NCBI GenBank assembly: GCA_035517615.1
Contig: DATIYM010000007.1
Coordinates: 62,001-126,000 of the forward strand
Reading direction: 5' to 3'
Length of the DNA: 64,000 nt
Origin: AG25 sp035517615
Lineage (GTDB): Bacteria; Gemmatimonadota; Gemmatimonadetes; Gemmatimonadales; GWC2-71-9
This document shows positions 63,401 to 64,000 of the stretch, piece by piece. The notes below the pieces were generated by a model. That model saw nothing but the letters and a program-made list of their open reading frames with translations, was not told the origin of the DNA and made no database searches. Numbering within the stretch: position 1 is the first letter of the stretch; each line of letters opens with the position of its first letter. Made by a program: the position numbers and the translations under genes.

Positions 63401-64000
63401 GGCAGGAGCGTATGACCGCGCGCCTTGGTGACGAGGGCTTCGTAGGTGGCACGGAACTCGGCGAAGCTCATGCCCTCGGCACTCCTGATCACCGGAACGA
63501 CGAGCCCGCGCGTGCCGTCCTTGCGCTCCACGTCCACGGCGAGTCCCAGATTGACCGCATGCGGATCGAAGCGGTGCGGGTTACCCTCGCGCTCCACGAA
63601 TGCGTGCGTCATCACGGGCATTTCGCGAGCCGCCTGCACGATGGCGAAGGCGATCAAGTGCGTGTAGGAGATTTTCCGGCTGGGTTCGCCACTCGCGTTC
63701 AACGACTTGCGTTGGGTATCGAGCACGTCGACGGCGACGTCGCGGAACGACGTGGCGGTGGGTACGTCGAGCGACTCGGTCATGTTCTGCACGAGTCGCG
63801 CAGCGGCGCCAGTGAGTGGGATTAGGCCGTGGGTCGGTGCAGGAGCAACGGGACGCGGGAAGCGAGAAGCGGGAAGCGTGAGCGCGGTTTGGATCGCGCT
63901 TCCCGCTTCCCGCTTTCCGTCTCCCGCCTGCACCTCGCCGCGGCTCGTCGGGATGACCGGCAATTCGTTGAGCTGACCGTTATCGAACAGGGCCCGCCAT
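60454..64000 (-). CDS. kgd: 2-oxoglutarate dehydrogenase/decarboxylase with fused E2-type domain (5' end outside window)
   Basis: The frame is open to the window edge (WRALFDNGQLNELP), so the N-terminus is missing; at least 1180 residues. Order: short N-terminal linker, succinyltransferase-like E2 core without lipoyl domain (SFRDVAVDVLDTQRKSLN, STYDHRIIQGAESG with catalytic His), then the E1 domain (GMAHRGRLNVLAHVV, GDASFAAQGVVAET, NNQLGFTT). Same architecture as actinobacterial KGD/OdhA. Converts 2-oxoglutarate in the TCA cycle. Two palindromic GGGARGC elements code linkers at both edges of the E2 domain (63,836 and 63,043). Confidence 0.92.
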   Translation of the reverse strand, partial: WRALFDNGQLNELPVIPTSRGEVQAGDGKREAGSAIQTALTLPASRFPRPVAPAPTHGLIPLTGAAARLVQNMTESLDVPTATSFRDVAVDVLDTQRKSLNASGEPSRKISYTHLIAFAIVQAAREMPVMTHAFVEREGNPHRFDPHAVNLGLAVDVERKDGTRGLVVPVIRSAEGMSFAEFRATYEALVTKARGHTLLPDDLAGATITLTNPGTLGTVASVPRLMRGQGAILATGTIRQVGPAKIMTITSTYDHRIIQGAESGVFLRRVEELLEDARFYDGVRESLGVTGGGKREAGSGMTGAVSLPASRLPLPASRHTAGLEDLKHVAAAMALVKAIRHFGHLAARLDPLGSQPPGDPSLDPAPLGLTPDNMATVPADLLRIYVPGRTLADAYPELLRTYCGTISYEVEHIGSHEQRLWLRRVIESGEHLRPLAPDEQRRLLSRLTAVEALERFLQRTYLGQKRFSIEGLDALVPMLDLTIELAGTAGARRVVMGMAHRGRLNVLAHVVGLPYETIFAEFEGGRHVEETLTPEGGTGDVKYHHGADGVYQTLAGKPVNVTLSANPSHLEAVNPVVEGRARASQTNRRGKVALHDGSVALPVLIHGDASFAAQGVVAETFNLAGLKGYTTGGTVHFIANNQLGFTTEPREGRSTDYASDLAKGFDVPITHVNADDPEACLAAVRLAMMYRDRFHGDVVIDLVGYRRHGHNETDEPTFTQPLMYQRIKETPTVRQRYVERLAAEGLVDPADAERGLQALEKQMGEIRQSLQTHLFEDAKGEEPQRISGAQAVSEPDTRVAAQLLTGLNEQLLALPPDFTLHPKLKRQVDRWRVALTVAEIEWAHAEALAFATLVHEGTAIRLTGQDTERGTFSQRHLAFYDATSGQRYSPLQNLPGARAPFELHNSPLSEFACLGFEYGYAAAAPDALVLWEAQFGDFANAGEVIIDQFLIAGLAKWGQTSRLTLLLPHGYEGQGPEHSSARVERFLALGVEGNLRIANCSTPAQYFHLLRRQAKHPELRPLVLFTPKSLLRLPQAASRLDELTSGGFRPVLDDTTAASRRDEVRRLVLCTGKVYYDLIMSPERATATHVAVARVELLYPFPASEMAELVARYPALTEIAWVQEEPRNMGPQKFMIPQLRPLVPERVALRDITRPERSSPAEGYPAAHQAEQSRIVAAAFA
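63043..63135. repeat. 93-bp palindromic GGGARGC element inside kgd
   Basis: Perfect 23-base inverted arms (63043-63065 and 63113-63135) enclose further GGGAAGC/GCTTCCC units. The length is 31 codons, so the frame is kept. On the coding strand it reads VTGGGKREAGS...SLPASRLPLPASR, in the linker between the E2 and E1 domains. Confidence 0.9.
63836..63934. repeat. 99-bp palindromic GGGARGC element inside kgd
   Basis: Ends GGTGCAGG/CCTGCACC, with GGGAAGC units in one arm and GCTTCCC in the other. 33 codons. Coding-strand peptide GDGKREAGS...LTLPASRFPRP, the same reading frame as the second element, in the linker before the E2 domain. Confidence 0.88.

Overview
The window is GC-rich and densely coded (63 genes or gene fragments, no gap above about 210 bases, no tRNA or rRNA seen). 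The gene mix suggests an environmental Gemmatimonadota or a close relative: a one-polypeptide 2-oxoglutarate dehydrogenase with an E2-type domain, DUF3300/DUF2950 partners, a peptidase M2 and solitary stress chaperones. This placement is inferred from gene content, not from a marker gene.

Bases 1-40,250 form a stress/low-oxygen island: an RbbA/YhiH-like ABC exporter; universal stress proteins; a release-factor-like baeRF protein; a GroEL without GroES; a ribosome hibernation factor fused to a cold-shock domain; BON, CBS, YceI, DksA-like and LOG proteins; a multiheme lipoprotein cytochrome; a nitroreductase and a deleted copy of it; PEP synthase; phosphoketolase plus acetate kinase; two histidine kinases whose GAF domain resembles mycobacterial DosS/DosT; and an OmpR-type response regulator, kinase and P1B-ATPase operon. 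The repertoire parallels the mycobacterial DosR dormancy regulon. Almost every operon in the island starts with the same promoter layout, read by eye: three YTCA-like boxes exactly 11 bases apart, then a -10-like hexamer (xAxxxT) 16 bases after the start of the third box. Fourteen sites are listed, some weaker, including four divergent pairs and one in front of the response regulator itself. This points to one OmpR/PhoB-type regulator controlling the island.

Bases 40,251-54,700 are mostly minus-strand housekeeping genes: a BI-1 membrane protein, peptidases M2 and M48, deoxyribose-phosphate aldolase, an F420-type oxidoreductase, an MsbA-like ABC exporter, a TMEM175-type channel, a Mug glycosylase, and a bifunctional homocysteine methyltransferase/methylenetetrahydrofolate reductase. 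The last has a leader carrying a recognisable SAM-II riboswitch followed by an intrinsic terminator.

Bases 54,721-64,000 hold cytochrome bd oxidase (cydAB), DUF167, a Tat-exported class V aminotransferase, YggT, a Kelch protein and the 2-oxoglutarate dehydrogenase, which runs off the window. Here a GGGARGC heptamer family has entered coding DNA: ten copies in cydA, a short run in cydB, and two long palindromic copies that encode in-frame linkers in the dehydrogenase.
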